A DNA stretch of 64,000 nucleotides. It comes from Bacteroidales bacterium UBA4295. Its GTDB lineage: Bacteria; Bacteroidota; Bacteroidia; Bacteroidales; Paludibacteraceae. Position 1 is the first letter of the stretch. The number at the start of each line of letters is the position of its first letter. The stretch lies in the NCBI GenBank assembly GCA_002395805.1, contig DGVB01000018.1, positions 28,492 to 92,491 of the forward strand. Reading direction: 5' to 3'. The notes beneath the pieces are model-generated. The model was not told the origin of the DNA. It ran no database searches and saw only the letters and a list, made by a program, of their open reading frames with translations. Of this stretch, positions 16,515-24,898 are shown piece after piece. The translations under genes and the position numbers were made by a program.

Positions 16515-17566
16515 TGCAAAACACAGAAGACATAGAAACCGAGGAGTTGTGGGAGAGATGGCGATGCGAGGTAGATAAGGGTCAAGGCAAAGAGCGGATT
16601 GACAAATACCTGGCGGAGCATATGACCAACACCAGCCGCAACCGCATCCAGAATGCGGCTGATGCGGGTAATGTATGGGTGAACGGTCAGCCGGTGGCTT
16701 CCAATTATAAGGTTAAGCCGGGCGATATCATCCAGGTGCTGCTGGACCACGAGCCGCATGATTTCACCATCACGCCGGAGAATATCCCGCTGGATATCGT
16801 CTATGAAGACGAGGACCTGATGGTAATCAACAAACCGGCAGGACTGGTGGTTCACCCCGGCCACGGCAACTATGAGCATACACTGCTGCATGCGTTAGCA
16901 TGGCATTTTGAGCAATGTTCAATTCACAATTCACAATTCACAATTGACATCAATGATCCCAATATCGGGTTGGTGCACCGGATAGACAAAGATACCTCGG
17001 GTCTGCTGCTGATTGCCAAGACGCCGGAGGCGAAGACGAACCTGGCCAAACAATTTTTCGACCACACGACCGAGCGCGCCTACAACGCCTTGGTCTGGGG
17101 TACCTTCCCGGAAGAGAGCGGCACGATAGAAGGCGCACTGGCGCGGGACAACAGAGACCGGACGATATACAGGGTATGGGATCCGGAAGAATGTCCTCAG
17201 GCCAAAGAAGCGGTCACCCATTGGAGGGTTTTGGAACGGTTTTTGTACGTGACTCTGGTGGAGTGCCGCCTCGAGACCGGTCGCACCCATCAAATACGCG
17301 TGCATATGAAGCATATCGGTCATCCGCTGTTTAGCGATGAGAAGTATGGCGGCTGCGAGATTCTCAAAGGTCTTCGCACCCAGAAATACCGCCAGTTTGT
17401 CGAGAATTGCTTTGCGCTTTGTCCGCGGCAGGTGCTGCACGCCAAAACACTCGGATTCACGCATCCGCGAACCGGCGAACGGATGCTTTTCGACAGCGAA
17501 TGGCCGGAAGATATGACGAACCTGATAAATAAATGGAGAAACTATGAACCAAATACTATGGGTTGA
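16505..17566 (+). CDS. RluA-family 23S rRNA pseudouridine synthase (RluD-like)
   Basis: A 353-residue enzyme. The N-terminal S4 RNA-binding domain (RIDKYLAEHMTNTSRNRIQN, VKPGDIIQV) is followed by the catalytic domain with HRIDKDTSGLLLIAKT, whose Asp is the catalytic residue, and with RLETGRTHQIRVHMKHIGHP. It makes pseudouridine in rRNA. Order and length fit RluD. A four-unit AATTCAC array encodes CSIHNSQFTID just before the catalytic motif. The gene overlaps its upstream neighbour by 10 nt and porX by 23 nt. Confidence 0.9.
   Translation: MVLMQNTEDIETEELWERWRCEVDKGQGKERIDKYLAEHMTNTSRNRIQNAADAGNVWVNGQPVASNYKVKPGDIIQVLLDHEPHDFTITPENIPLDIVYEDEDLMVINKPAGLVVHPGHGNYEHTLLHALAWHFEQCSIHNSQFTIDINDPNIGLVHRIDKDTSGLLLIAKTPEAKTNLAKQFFDHTTERAYNALVWGTFPEESGTIEGALARDNRDRTIYRVWDPEECPQAKEAVTHWRVLERFLYVTLVECRLETGRTHQIRVHMKHIGHPLFSDEKYGGCEILKGLRTQKYRQFVENCFALCPRQVLHAKTLGFTHPRTGERMLFDSEWPEDMTNLINKWRNYEPNTMG
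16921..16948 (+). repeat. Heptanucleotide array inside the RluA-family gene
   Basis: Three AATTCAC units plus AATTGAC, 28 nt, in frame within the catalytic domain region just before the HRIDKDTSG motif. Confidence 0.85.
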
Positions 17567-19139
17567 CGATGAGATAGACCTGCTGCAACCGTATATCATC
17601 TATCTCAAGGACAAAGGATACGAGGTACTGACAGCAAGCAACGGAGAAGACGCGATAGAAGCCATCAGCCGTCAGAGATCAGATGTCAGCATTGTTTTTC
17701 TGGACGAAAACATGCCGGGTATGTCCGGTCTGGAGACGCTGCAGGAAATCAAACGACTGCGGCCGGAGGTGCCGGTGGTGATGATCACCAAGAGCGAGGA
17801 AGAGCATATCATGGAGCAGGCTATCGGCGGCAAGATAGCCGATTATCTGATCAAGCCTGTCAACCCCAGTCAGATATTGCTTTGCCTCAAAAAACATATC
17901 CATCAGCATGCGATTGTAAGCGAGCAGGTGCAACAGAATTACCGCCAGGAATGGAGCGATATCACCTACCTCATCGACACGGCTTCGACCATCGAAGAAT
18001 GGCAGGCTATCGAGCGGATGCTGACCAAATGGGATATTGAGTTATCCGAGGTAGAGGCCGAACAAGCCGGCCGCTCCGGCATGCACAGTCTGATTGAAGA
18101 CCAGCGAACGCAAGCCAATGCAGCTTTCGCCAAATGGATTAGCAAGAACTACGAATCGATAGTCGAAAGTAGAAAATCGAAAGTCGAAAGCGGAAAGTCG
18201 AAAGTCGAAAGCATGATCATGTCGCCGGACGTGATGAAGCATGCTGTTTTTCCGCTGCTGGACAAAGGGGAGAAGGTGCTGCTATGCGTGATTGATAATT
18301 TCCGCTACGACCAATGGAAAATCATCCAGCCTCTCATCAGCGAATTCTACTCCATCCGGACGGAAGAGCAATATACCTCTATCCTGCCTACCGCTACCCA
18401 GTATGCCCGCAATGCTATTTTCTCGGGTTTGCTTCCCCTTCAGATACAGGAGATGTATCCGCAATACTGGGTGGAAGAGGGCGACGAGGAGAGCAAGAAC
18501 CAATACGAGAAAGAGTTGGTACAGACCTTGCTGGACCGCTATCGCAGGAGAGAGACGTTCAACTACTGGAAGGTAAACGAGAGCGATTTTTGCGAACGGG
18601 TGATTCACCAACTCAAGGGCGTACAGGCGCCCCTCAATATCGTGGTGCTCAATTTCATCGACATGCTGTCGCATTCGCGTACGGAGAGTAAGATCATGCG
18701 CGAATTGGCCAACGACGAGTCGGCCTACCGGAGTCTGACCCTCAGTTGGTTCCGCCATTCACCGACCCATGAACTGCTCCGCCGTGCAGCGGAATTAGGC
18801 TTTACGCTCGTGCTGACCACCGACCATGGTACGACCCGGGTGAAGAACGCCGTACAGATAGTGGCCGACAAGAATACCAATACCAATATCCGTTACAAGG
18901 TAGGCAAGGCGCTTAACTGCGGATCCAAGAACGTGATGGCCATCGAGCAGCCGAAACGCGTAGGACTACCCTGCCCGAACGTAAGCAGCAGTTATATGTT
19001 CTGCACCGGCAGCGATTTCTTCGCCTACCCGAACCAGTTCAATTATTACGCCCAGTATTTCCGCAATACCTTCCAGCACGGCGGCATATCGCTGGAGGAG
19101 ATGATTATTCCGCTGGTGACGCTGGAGCCAAAAAGGTAA
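17544..19139 (+). CDS. porX: PorX-type response regulator with PglZ domain
   Basis: A 531-residue two-component regulator. The receiver domain (1-120) has acidic residues Asp8/Asp9, phospho-acceptor Asp54 in FLDENMPGMSG, Thr82 and Lys104. A helical linker follows, then an alkaline-phosphatase-like PglZ domain with LCVIDNFRYDQW, LPTATQYARNAIFSG and TTDHGTTRV. This layout is that of PorX, which with PorY controls type IX secretion and acts on nucleotide substrates. Two 7-nt arrays lie in the gene: a four-unit one in the receiver domain (17664) and a seven-unit one at the linker/PglZ junction (18162). Both keep the frame. It overlaps the synthase gene by 23 nt. Confidence 0.88.
   Translation: MNQILWVDDEIDLLQPYIIYLKDKGYEVLTASNGEDAIEAISRQRSDVSIVFLDENMPGMSGLETLQEIKRLRPEVPVVMITKSEEEHIMEQAIGGKIADYLIKPVNPSQILLCLKKHIHQHAIVSEQVQQNYRQEWSDITYLIDTASTIEEWQAIERMLTKWDIELSEVEAEQAGRSGMHSLIEDQRTQANAAFAKWISKNYESIVESRKSKVESGKSKVESMIMSPDVMKHAVFPLLDKGEKVLLCVIDNFRYDQWKIIQPLISEFYSIRTEEQYTSILPTATQYARNAIFSGLLPLQIQEMYPQYWVEEGDEESKNQYEKELVQTLLDRYRRRETFNYWKVNESDFCERVIHQLKGVQAPLNIVVLNFIDMLSHSRTESKIMRELANDESAYRSLTLSWFRHSPTHELLRRAAELGFTLVLTTDHGTTRVKNAVQIVADKNTNTNIRYKVGKALNCGSKNVMAIEQPKRVGLPCPNVSSSYMFCTGSDFFAYPNQFNYYAQYFRNTFQHGGISLEEMIIPLVTLEPKR
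17664..17691 (+). repeat. Heptanucleotide array in the porX receiver domain
   Basis: ATCAGCC, GTCAGAG, ATCAGAT and GTCAGCA, four degenerate units that encode ISRQRSDVS before the phospho-acceptor strand. Confidence 0.7.
18162..18210 (+). repeat. Seven-unit heptanucleotide array in porX
   Basis: GTCGAAA, GTAGAAA, ATCGAAA, GTCGAAA, GCGGAAA, GTCGAAA, GTCGAAA. The 49 nt encode [17 protein letters not shown] in the interdomain linker. Confidence 0.9.
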
Positions 19140-19145
19140 AGCCCC

Positions 19146-19952
19146 GTGTTTAATTATTTGCTCATAGCGATCAGCGTGCTGACCTGGAATACAGGGAGGA
19201 TGGGTGGTTTTGAGAAGCCGGAGAAGAACGAGGTGCTGCAATACCTCCTCTCTCAGGATGCGGATGTGATATGTCTGCAGGAGGTAGATGTGTACAAAGA
19301 TCCCAAATATCTGACCCTGCCGGAGGTACGGGCCACACTCGGCAAGAAATATCCGTATTCGTATATCGATTTCTCCGTCTACAACAAACGGCACCAATAC
19401 GGGACCATGGTATGGGCAAGATACCCGCTGATCAACAAACAGAGTATCCACTATGAGACTCGGGGAAACCTGTCCAACCGATGCGACATGGTGGTAGGAA
19501 AGGACACGATACGACTGATTAACAATCATTTGGAGTCGTACAGTTTCACGAAAGAGGACCTGAGCGAGGCGGAAGAACTGCGCACTTATCAGGGGCTCAA
19601 AGAGACTATCCGCCGCCTGAAAGCCAAATGGGAACGAGCTATCCCGCTACGCAATAACCAGGCGCGTGTGATTCGCGAAGAGATAGAGAGAAGCCCTTAT
19701 CCGGTGATTGTAGTAGGGGATTTTAACGCACCCGCATGGAGTTATGCTTACCGTCATATCAGCGAAGGTCTGCATGACGCATGGAGTGAAACCCACCTAT
19801 TCTGGCAATGGGGCGCAACCTGCGAGAAAAAAGGATACGGCCTACGCATAGACTATATCCTTTGTTCCGATCCGCTTCGGCCTACGGCATGCACCGTCCC
19901 CGACGCACCTGGAAGCGACCATAAACCGGTGGTAGCCACCCTAAATCTCTAA
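19146..19952 (+). CDS. Endonuclease/exonuclease/phosphatase (EEP) superfamily hydrolase
   Basis: A 268-residue protein starting with GTG. EEP motifs are visible in order: LTWNTGRMGG, CLQEVD (metal Glu), NNHLES, VVGDFNAP (Asp-Phe-Asn) and the closing GSDHKPVVATL (catalytic Asp-His). The N-terminus is a short hydrophobic stretch (FNYLLIAISVL) that may be a signal or just the first beta strand. The superfamily includes nucleases, lipid phosphatases and sphingomyelinases, so the substrate cannot be named. It lies 6 nt after porX in the same orientation and converges on the rhomboid gene. Confidence 0.8.
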   Translation: MFNYLLIAISVLTWNTGRMGGFEKPEKNEVLQYLLSQDADVICLQEVDVYKDPKYLTLPEVRATLGKKYPYSYIDFSVYNKRHQYGTMVWARYPLINKQSIHYETRGNLSNRCDMVVGKDTIRLINNHLESYSFTKEDLSEAEELRTYQGLKETIRRLKAKWERAIPLRNNQARVIREEIERSPYPVIVVGDFNAPAWSYAYRHISEGLHDAWSETHLFWQWGATCEKKGYGLRIDYILCSDPLRPTACTVPDAPGSDHKPVVATLNL

Positions 19953-19955
19953 ATC

Positions 19956-20720
19956 TCAGACCCTCTTCTGATAGTGGTAGTCATCGAATTTACCACCACT
20001 CTCCGAACTATCCAACCTATCGTGAATGCCAAGCTTGGCTTTCAGCTCCCGCCAGCACTCACCGGGCTCTCGCCAGTTCGTTTTCTTCCAGTACAGAATC
20101 AGCAACCAACCGAATAGCATTCCTCCCAGATGGGCGAAATGGGCTACATTGTCCGCCGTGAAGCCCGCTACCGAACCTAGACCGGCAAAGAGCTCTATCA
20201 GCGCATAAATAATTACGAAGATACGTGCGCGAATAGGAATCGGAATAAAAAGGATGAACATCGGTACGTCCGGATAGAGCCATCCGAAAGCAAACAAGAT
20301 GCCGAATACGGCGCCCGAAGCACCGATAGTATTGAGCATCGTGGCATAATAAGCAATCGCTTCCGCGCTATACGAAGCACTCATATTGGACAGCATCAGC
20401 ATCCATACCAACTCCTGAATCAGAGCAGCGCCGAGTCCGCATATCAGATAATAAATCGCAAAACGTCTTGCACCCCACTCCTGCTCAATCATAGGCGCAA
20501 ACATCCAGACCGCAAACATATTAAAAAATATGTGGCTGAAATTGGCATGGAGGAACATATAGGTGAAGGGTTGCCACCAATGGAATGAAGACGCGGAGAT
20601 ATAATGAAGTCCGCAGAGCGTATTCAGGTCTATTCCGTATCGCTGTAGGATAGCAACAAAGAAAAAGACTATAAAATTAGCTATCAACAGATAGCGCGTA
20701 ACAACAGGTATATTTCTCAT
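19956..20720 (-). CDS. Rhomboid-family intramembrane serine protease
   Basis: A 254-residue protein with six likely membrane helices. The catalytic serine lies in IGASGAVFG (Ser135), the catalytic His in NVAHFAHLGGMLFG (His197), and HANFSHIFFNM gives the oxyanion-side His and Asn. The N-terminus (PVVTRYLLIANFIVFF) is typical of bacterial rhomboids. It cleaves membrane proteins within the bilayer; the target is unknown. It is a single gene with its own weak promoter and a very short predicted leader. Confidence 0.9.
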   Translation of the reverse strand: MRNIPVVTRYLLIANFIVFFFVAILQRYGIDLNTLCGLHYISASSFHWWQPFTYMFLHANFSHIFFNMFAVWMFAPMIEQEWGARRFAIYYLICGLGAALIQELVWMLMLSNMSASYSAEAIAYYATMLNTIGASGAVFGILFAFGWLYPDVPMFILFIPIPIRARIFVIIYALIELFAGLGSVAGFTADNVAHFAHLGGMLFGWLLILYWKKTNWREPGECWRELKAKLGIHDRLDSSESGGKFDDYHYQKRV

Positions 20721-20728
20721 AACGAGTG

Positions 20729-20759
20729 CAAAATTACATTTTTTTCACGATATAAGCAT
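20729..20759 (-). promoter_or_regulatory. Promoter of the rhomboid gene (weak -33)
   Basis: TAATTTTG ends at 20729, nine nt before the start codon. The -33 region reads ATGCTTATATCG, a poor match. Confidence 0.45.
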
Positions 20760-20830
20760 ACAAAAAACGCACCAAATAGCAAAAAAATCCGTTTTTTTTA
20801 CTAAAAATGCATTTTTTTTGCCCAAAATAT

Positions 20831-20860
20831 TTGGTATATAAATAAAAAGTTGTAACTTTG
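20831..20860 (+). promoter_or_regulatory. Promoter of the HU gene
   Basis: TTGGTATATAAAT (20831) and TAACTTTG (20853-20860), 22 nt apart. Leader about 60 nt. Confidence 0.65.
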
Positions 20861-20924
20861 CACTCGCAAAACTGGGATTGGAACCCAATAGTTCACATTA
20901 TTAATAACCAAAACAACAAAAGTT

Positions 20925-21188
20925 ATGAACAAATCAGCTCTTATTGAGGCAGCTGCAGCTAAGGCTCAGGTAAGCAAAGCAGAGGCAGCTAAAGTGATCG
21001 ACGCAGCTCTTGAAGCAGCAGTTGAGGCAGTTAAGAAAGGCGAAGGCGTACAGCTCGTAGGTTATGCTACTATCGCTATCGCTAACCGTAGCGCTCGCAA
21101 GGCTAAAAACCCGCGCACCGGTGCTATCGTTGACGTACCTGCAAAGAAGATCGTTCGCATCAAACCGGGTGCTAAATTTGCTCTCTAA
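20925..21188 (+). CDS. HU-family DNA-binding protein
   Basis: An 87-residue histone-like protein. It opens MNKSALIEAAAAKAQVSKAE and carries the HU beta-arm text GYATIAIANRSARKAKNPRT with the ARKAKNPRTG signature, ending RIKPGAKFAL. It binds and bends DNA without strong sequence preference. It is a single gene with its own promoter and a strong hairpin terminator, fitting a highly expressed gene. Codon use is strongly biased (GCT, GAA, AAG). Confidence 0.95.
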   Translation: MNKSALIEAAAAKAQVSKAEAAKVIDAALEAAVEAVKKGEGVQLVGYATIAIANRSARKAKNPRTGAIVDVPAKKIVRIKPGAKFAL

Positions 21189-21209
21189 TCAAGGCAATGT
21201 AGCTTTATA

Positions 21210-21242
21210 AACGAGTTGCCCGCATTGGGGCAACTCGTTTTG
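21210..21242 (+). terminator. Terminator of the HU gene
   Basis: AACGAGTTGCCC and GGGCAACTCGTT form a 12-bp stem with a 6-nt loop, followed by TTGT. Confidence 0.9.
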
Positions 21243-21264
21243 TCTGTTTATTTAAATAAGGTAT

Positions 21265-21849
21265 ATGCTGAATATTATTTTATGCGGAGCTCCGGGTAGC
21301 GGAAAAGGCACCCAGTCCGCTTTTATCGCTCAGAAATACGGTGTACAGCATCTGTCCACAGGCGACGTGCTGCGCGCCGAGATAGCCTCCGGTAGTGAAT
21401 TAGGCAAAAAAATCGATTCGCTCATCTCGCAAGGCAATTTAGTGCCGGACGATATGATGTATGGCGTGATTGAGAATTATATTGCCCATCTGCCTGCTGA
21501 TTGCAAGGGTACGATTTTTGACGGTTATCCCCGCACCGTAGCCCAAGCTGAGTCGCTGACAGCACTGCTGAAGAAATATAATATGGGGGCCATTATGATT
21601 GATTTGCTGGTAGATGAGCAGTTGCTGATCCAACGTCTCATCGAGCGCGGCAAAGTCAGCGGACGTGCGGACGACAACCTGAATACCATCCGTCACCGCA
21701 TTGCCGTTTATCACAACCAGACAGAACCTATCGCTCATTATTATCTGCATAACGGCAACTACTGCCCCGTAAACGGCAACCACTCCATGGCCGATGTATT
21801 CCTGCAGATCATGCGTATCATTGACCGGTTTCTCGAAGAGAAACATTAA
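21265..21849 (+). CDS. adk: Adenylate kinase
   Basis: A 194-residue enzyme that interconverts ATP, AMP and ADP. The P-loop is CGAPGSGKGTQS. Other motifs are the AMP-site HLSTGDVLRAEI, DGYPRTVAQAE, and GRADDN in a short lid without zinc Cys. The length is that of the short-lid form. It is followed 22 nt later by obgE, a pairing common in Bacteroidota. Confidence 0.95.
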   Translation: MLNIILCGAPGSGKGTQSAFIAQKYGVQHLSTGDVLRAEIASGSELGKKIDSLISQGNLVPDDMMYGVIENYIAHLPADCKGTIFDGYPRTVAQAESLTALLKKYNMGAIMIDLLVDEQLLIQRLIERGKVSGRADDNLNTIRHRIAVYHNQTEPIAHYYLHNGNYCPVNGNHSMADVFLQIMRIIDRFLEEKH

Positions 21850-21871
21850 ACCGCAAAACTATTAAAGTGTT

Positions 21872-23041
21872 ATGCCAAGCAATTTTATCGACTATGTCAA
21901 GATCTACTGCCGCTCCGGAAAGGGCGGCGCAGGGTGTATGCACCTTCATCGCGCCAAATATCTGCCGAAAGGCGGTCCTGACGGCGGCGACGGCGGCAAA
22001 GGCGGGTCGGTAATATTGCAAGGCAACCGCAATCTATGGACGCTCCTGCACCTCAAGTACCAAAAGCACATCATGGCTACAGACGGAGGCAAGGGAGGTC
22101 AGAGCCGCTCGTTCGGCAAAGACGGTGAAGACAAGATCATCGAGGTACCATGCGGTACGGTGGTCTATGACGGCGAGACGGGTGAGTATATATGTGAGGT
22201 GAAGGAGCATGGCGAGCGCGTGGTGCTGCTCAAAGGCGGTCGCGGCGGTTTGGGCAACTGGCATTTCCGTACGGCTACCAACCAGGCTCCGCGGTATGCC
22301 CAGCCGGGAGAGCCGGCGCAGGAGCGCACCGTGATCATGCAACTCAAGGTATTGGCGGACGTAGGTCTGGTAGGATTCCCCAATGCCGGTAAATCAACTC
22401 TACTGAGTGTCGTTTCAGCCGCCAAGCCGGAGATAGCGGATTATCCTTTCACGACGCTCACGCCCCAATTAGGTATCGTCTCTTACCGGGACGGAAGGTC
22501 GTTCTGCATGGCCGACATCCCCGGTATCATCGAGGGTGCCAGCGAGGGCAAAGGTCTGGGGCTGCGATTTCTGAGACATATCGAGCGGAACGCGGTGCTT
22601 CTATTTATGGTTCCCGCTACCAGCGAAAACATCGTGGCGGAATACAAGATCCTGCTAAGCGAACTGGAGAAATACAACCCGGAGTTACTGACCAAAGCAC
22701 GGATTCTGGCTATCTCCAAATGCGACGCAGTAACCGAGAAGGAGCTGGACAAAATCAAGAAATCCAAAGCGCTGAAGAATCTGGATATTGCTGTTGTATT
22801 CATTTCATCCGTTGCCGGTCAAGGTATCGATGAACTTAAAGATGCGCTGTGGGTGGAACTGAACAAAGAGCAGAACCAGATCATCGAGATCAGTCACGCA
22901 CCGATAGATGTGACAGTGGTGGAGCCTTCAGAGGTCAGCCAACAGCCATCAGACGACGAAGAAGAGCATACCATTTACCTGAACGAAGTAGAGGAAGAGT
23001 GGGATCTCGACAAATACAAAGGCATTGGATGGGATGAATAG
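21872..23041 (+). CDS. obgE: GTPase ObgE/CgtA
   Basis: A 389-residue GTPase. The Gly-rich Obg fold (1-158, with [15 protein letters not shown] and [10 protein letters not shown]) precedes the G domain with GFPNAGKST (168-176), the switch TTLTPQLG, and [12 protein letters not shown]. It binds the 50S subunit and takes part in ribosome assembly and stress control. The acidic C-terminal extension includes a CAGCC-type 7-nt array ([11 protein letters not shown]). The last 8 nt overlap the ClC gene. Confidence 0.95.
   Translation: MPSNFIDYVKIYCRSGKGGAGCMHLHRAKYLPKGGPDGGDGGKGGSVILQGNRNLWTLLHLKYQKHIMATDGGKGGQSRSFGKDGEDKIIEVPCGTVVYDGETGEYICEVKEHGERVVLLKGGRGGLGNWHFRTATNQAPRYAQPGEPAQERTVIMQLKVLADVGLVGFPNAGKSTLLSVVSAAKPEIADYPFTTLTPQLGIVSYRDGRSFCMADIPGIIEGASEGKGLGLRFLRHIERNAVLLFMVPATSENIVAEYKILLSELEKYNPELLTKARILAISKCDAVTEKELDKIKKSKALKNLDIAVVFISSVAGQGIDELKDALWVELNKEQNQIIEISHAPIDVTVVEPSEVSQQPSDDEEEHTIYLNEVEEEWDLDKYKGIGWDE
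22927..22954 (+). repeat. Degenerate heptanucleotide array in obgE
   Basis: TTCAGAG, GTCAGCC, AACAGCC and ATCAGAC, read in frame as part of the variable C-terminal tail. Confidence 0.65.
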
Positions 23042-24821
23042 CACGTGGTACGACAGAATGATCGAATGGCGGGAACGCCATATCAGCGAGAAGCATCTGG
23101 TTCTTCTCCTGTCGTTTTTCGTAGGTGCATTCTCCGCTGCCGCAGCTGCGCTGCTGAAATCCTTCATCCATCTGATCCAATGGCTGGTAGAAGAGCAGTT
23201 GATCAGCGACGGGCATACCTGGTGGTATCTGATTACGCCAATCATCGGTATCACGCTGGCGGCGTTGTTCGTCAAATATATTGTCCGTGACGATATCAGC
23301 CACGGTATCACCAAGATTCTCTACGCCATCTCGCAGCGTAAATCCATCATCAAGGCGCATAACATGTGGTCGTCAATTGTCGGCTCCGGTCTTACCATCG
23401 GTTTCGGCGGATCGGTCGGAGCAGAGGCACCTATTGTGTTAACCGGTGCAGCCATCGGTTCCAACTTGGCGAAAGCTTTCCGTCTCGACCAGAAGACGAT
23501 GATGCTGATGATCGCCTGCGGTGCCGCAGGTGCAATAGGCGGTATCTTCAAAGCTCCTATCGCGGGTCTGGTCTTTACCCTTGAGGTGCTGATGATGGAT
23601 CTGACGATGACATCCGTGGCGCCACTGCTGATCTCTTCTGTCACAGCAACCGCTATCTCCTACATTCTGACCGGCACAGATCCGATGTTCCCGCTGGATA
23701 ATGCAGAGCCGTTTATGGTGAACCGCATTCCGTGGTATCTGGTGCTGGGTGTGGTTTGCGGTCTGGTGAGTCTCTATTTCACCCGAGGCATGAACAGTCT
23801 GGAGCAGTGGTTCAAGCACTCGATTCAAAACATGTGGGTCAAGCTGCTGCTCGGAGGCATGACGCTGAGTGTGCTGATCTTCATTTTCCCGCCTCTGTAC
23901 GGCGAGGGTTACGACGTCATCCGCCAGTTGATCAACGGCGACTGCATGTCCGCTCTGGAGAACAGTCCGCTGGAACATAACGAATGGGCGGCGCGTAACG
24001 GATCATGGCTGCTGCTGACCTATTTCGGCTTTATCATTCTTTTCAAGATCGTTGCGAGTGTTGCGACGAACGGTGCCGGAGGTGTCGGGGGTATCTTCGC
24101 TCCTTCGCTTTTCATGGGTGCTATCACCGGATTTCTAACCGCCCGGATAATGAACATGACCGGTCTCATGGTTCCGGAGTCTAATTTTGCATTGGTGGGC
24201 ATGGCCGGTCTGATGTCGGGCGTCATGCATGCTCCGCTGACCGGTATCTTCCTGATTGCGGAACTGACAGGCGGCTACCACCTGTTCATGCCGCTGATGA
24301 TCGTTTCTGTCATCTCATACCTTACCATTATGCTCTTCGAGCCGCACTCGTTGTACGCCATGCGTCTGGCGCAGAAAGGCGAGCTGCTCACGCATAACAA
24401 AGACCGTAATGTATTGACGCTATTGAAGATGGACAGCGTGCTGGAGACCGATTTTATCGCTATCTTCCCGGATATAACCTTGGGCGAACTGGTTAAAGTG
24501 ATCAGTGAGAGCCATCGTAATATATTCCCTGTCATTGACCATGAAGGGCATCTGAAAGGCATTCTGCTACTTGACGAAGTACGTAATATTATGTTCCAAC
24601 CGAGGCTGTACAAACGCTTCACGGTAGGTCAACTGATGACTTCTCCAGCCGCTATTCTGCGGTTCGATCTGCCAATGGAGAAAGTGATGGAGATTTTCGA
24701 AGACACCGGCGCCTGGAACCTGCCGGTAGTGGATAGCGATCGCCGTTATTTGGGATTTGTATCCAAATCCAAGATTTTCAATTCGTACCGCCACGTCCTC
24801 GTCCATTTCAGCGAGGAATAA
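23034..24821 (+). CDS. ClC-family chloride channel/transporter with CBS domains
   Basis: A 595-residue membrane protein. ClC motifs are [16 protein letters not shown] (selectivity-filter helix), [16 protein letters not shown] (gating-Glu region; the usual Glu position reads Lys-Ala-Pro) and [17 protein letters not shown]. The C-terminal part has two CBS domains ([44 protein letters not shown]). The ATG at 23034 overlaps the obgE stop. It carries chloride or related anions, by channel or proton exchange. Direction and ion cannot be read from the sequence. Confidence 0.88.
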   Translation: MNSTWYDRMIEWRERHISEKHLVLLLSFFVGAFSAAAAALLKSFIHLIQWLVEEQLISDGHTWWYLITPIIGITLAALFVKYIVRDDISHGITKILYAISQRKSIIKAHNMWSSIVGSGLTIGFGGSVGAEAPIVLTGAAIGSNLAKAFRLDQKTMMLMIACGAAGAIGGIFKAPIAGLVFTLEVLMMDLTMTSVAPLLISSVTATAISYILTGTDPMFPLDNAEPFMVNRIPWYLVLGVVCGLVSLYFTRGMNSLEQWFKHSIQNMWVKLLLGGMTLSVLIFIFPPLYGEGYDVIRQLINGDCMSALENSPLEHNEWAARNGSWLLLTYFGFIILFKIVASVATNGAGGVGGIFAPSLFMGAITGFLTARIMNMTGLMVPESNFALVGMAGLMSGVMHAPLTGIFLIAELTGGYHLFMPLMIVSVISYLTIMLFEPHSLYAMRLAQKGELLTHNKDRNVLTLLKMDSVLETDFIAIFPDITLGELVKVISESHRNIFPVIDHEGHLKGILLLDEVRNIMFQPRLYKRFTVGQLMTSPAAILRFDLPMEKVMEIFEDTGAWNLPVVDSDRRYLGFVSKSKIFNSYRHVLVHFSEE

Positions 24822-24850
24822 AATCCCAAGTTTTTTCCCAAGTTAAAAAT

Positions 24851-24881
24851 TTGCATATATCGCTAAATATCCGTACCTTTG
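24851..24881 (+). promoter_or_regulatory. Promoter of the TonB receptor gene
   Basis: TTGCATATATCGC (24851) and TACCTTTG (24874-24881), 23 nt apart. The ATG is 18 nt downstream. Confidence 0.75.
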
Positions 24882-24898
24882 CAGCGTCAAACGATCCG

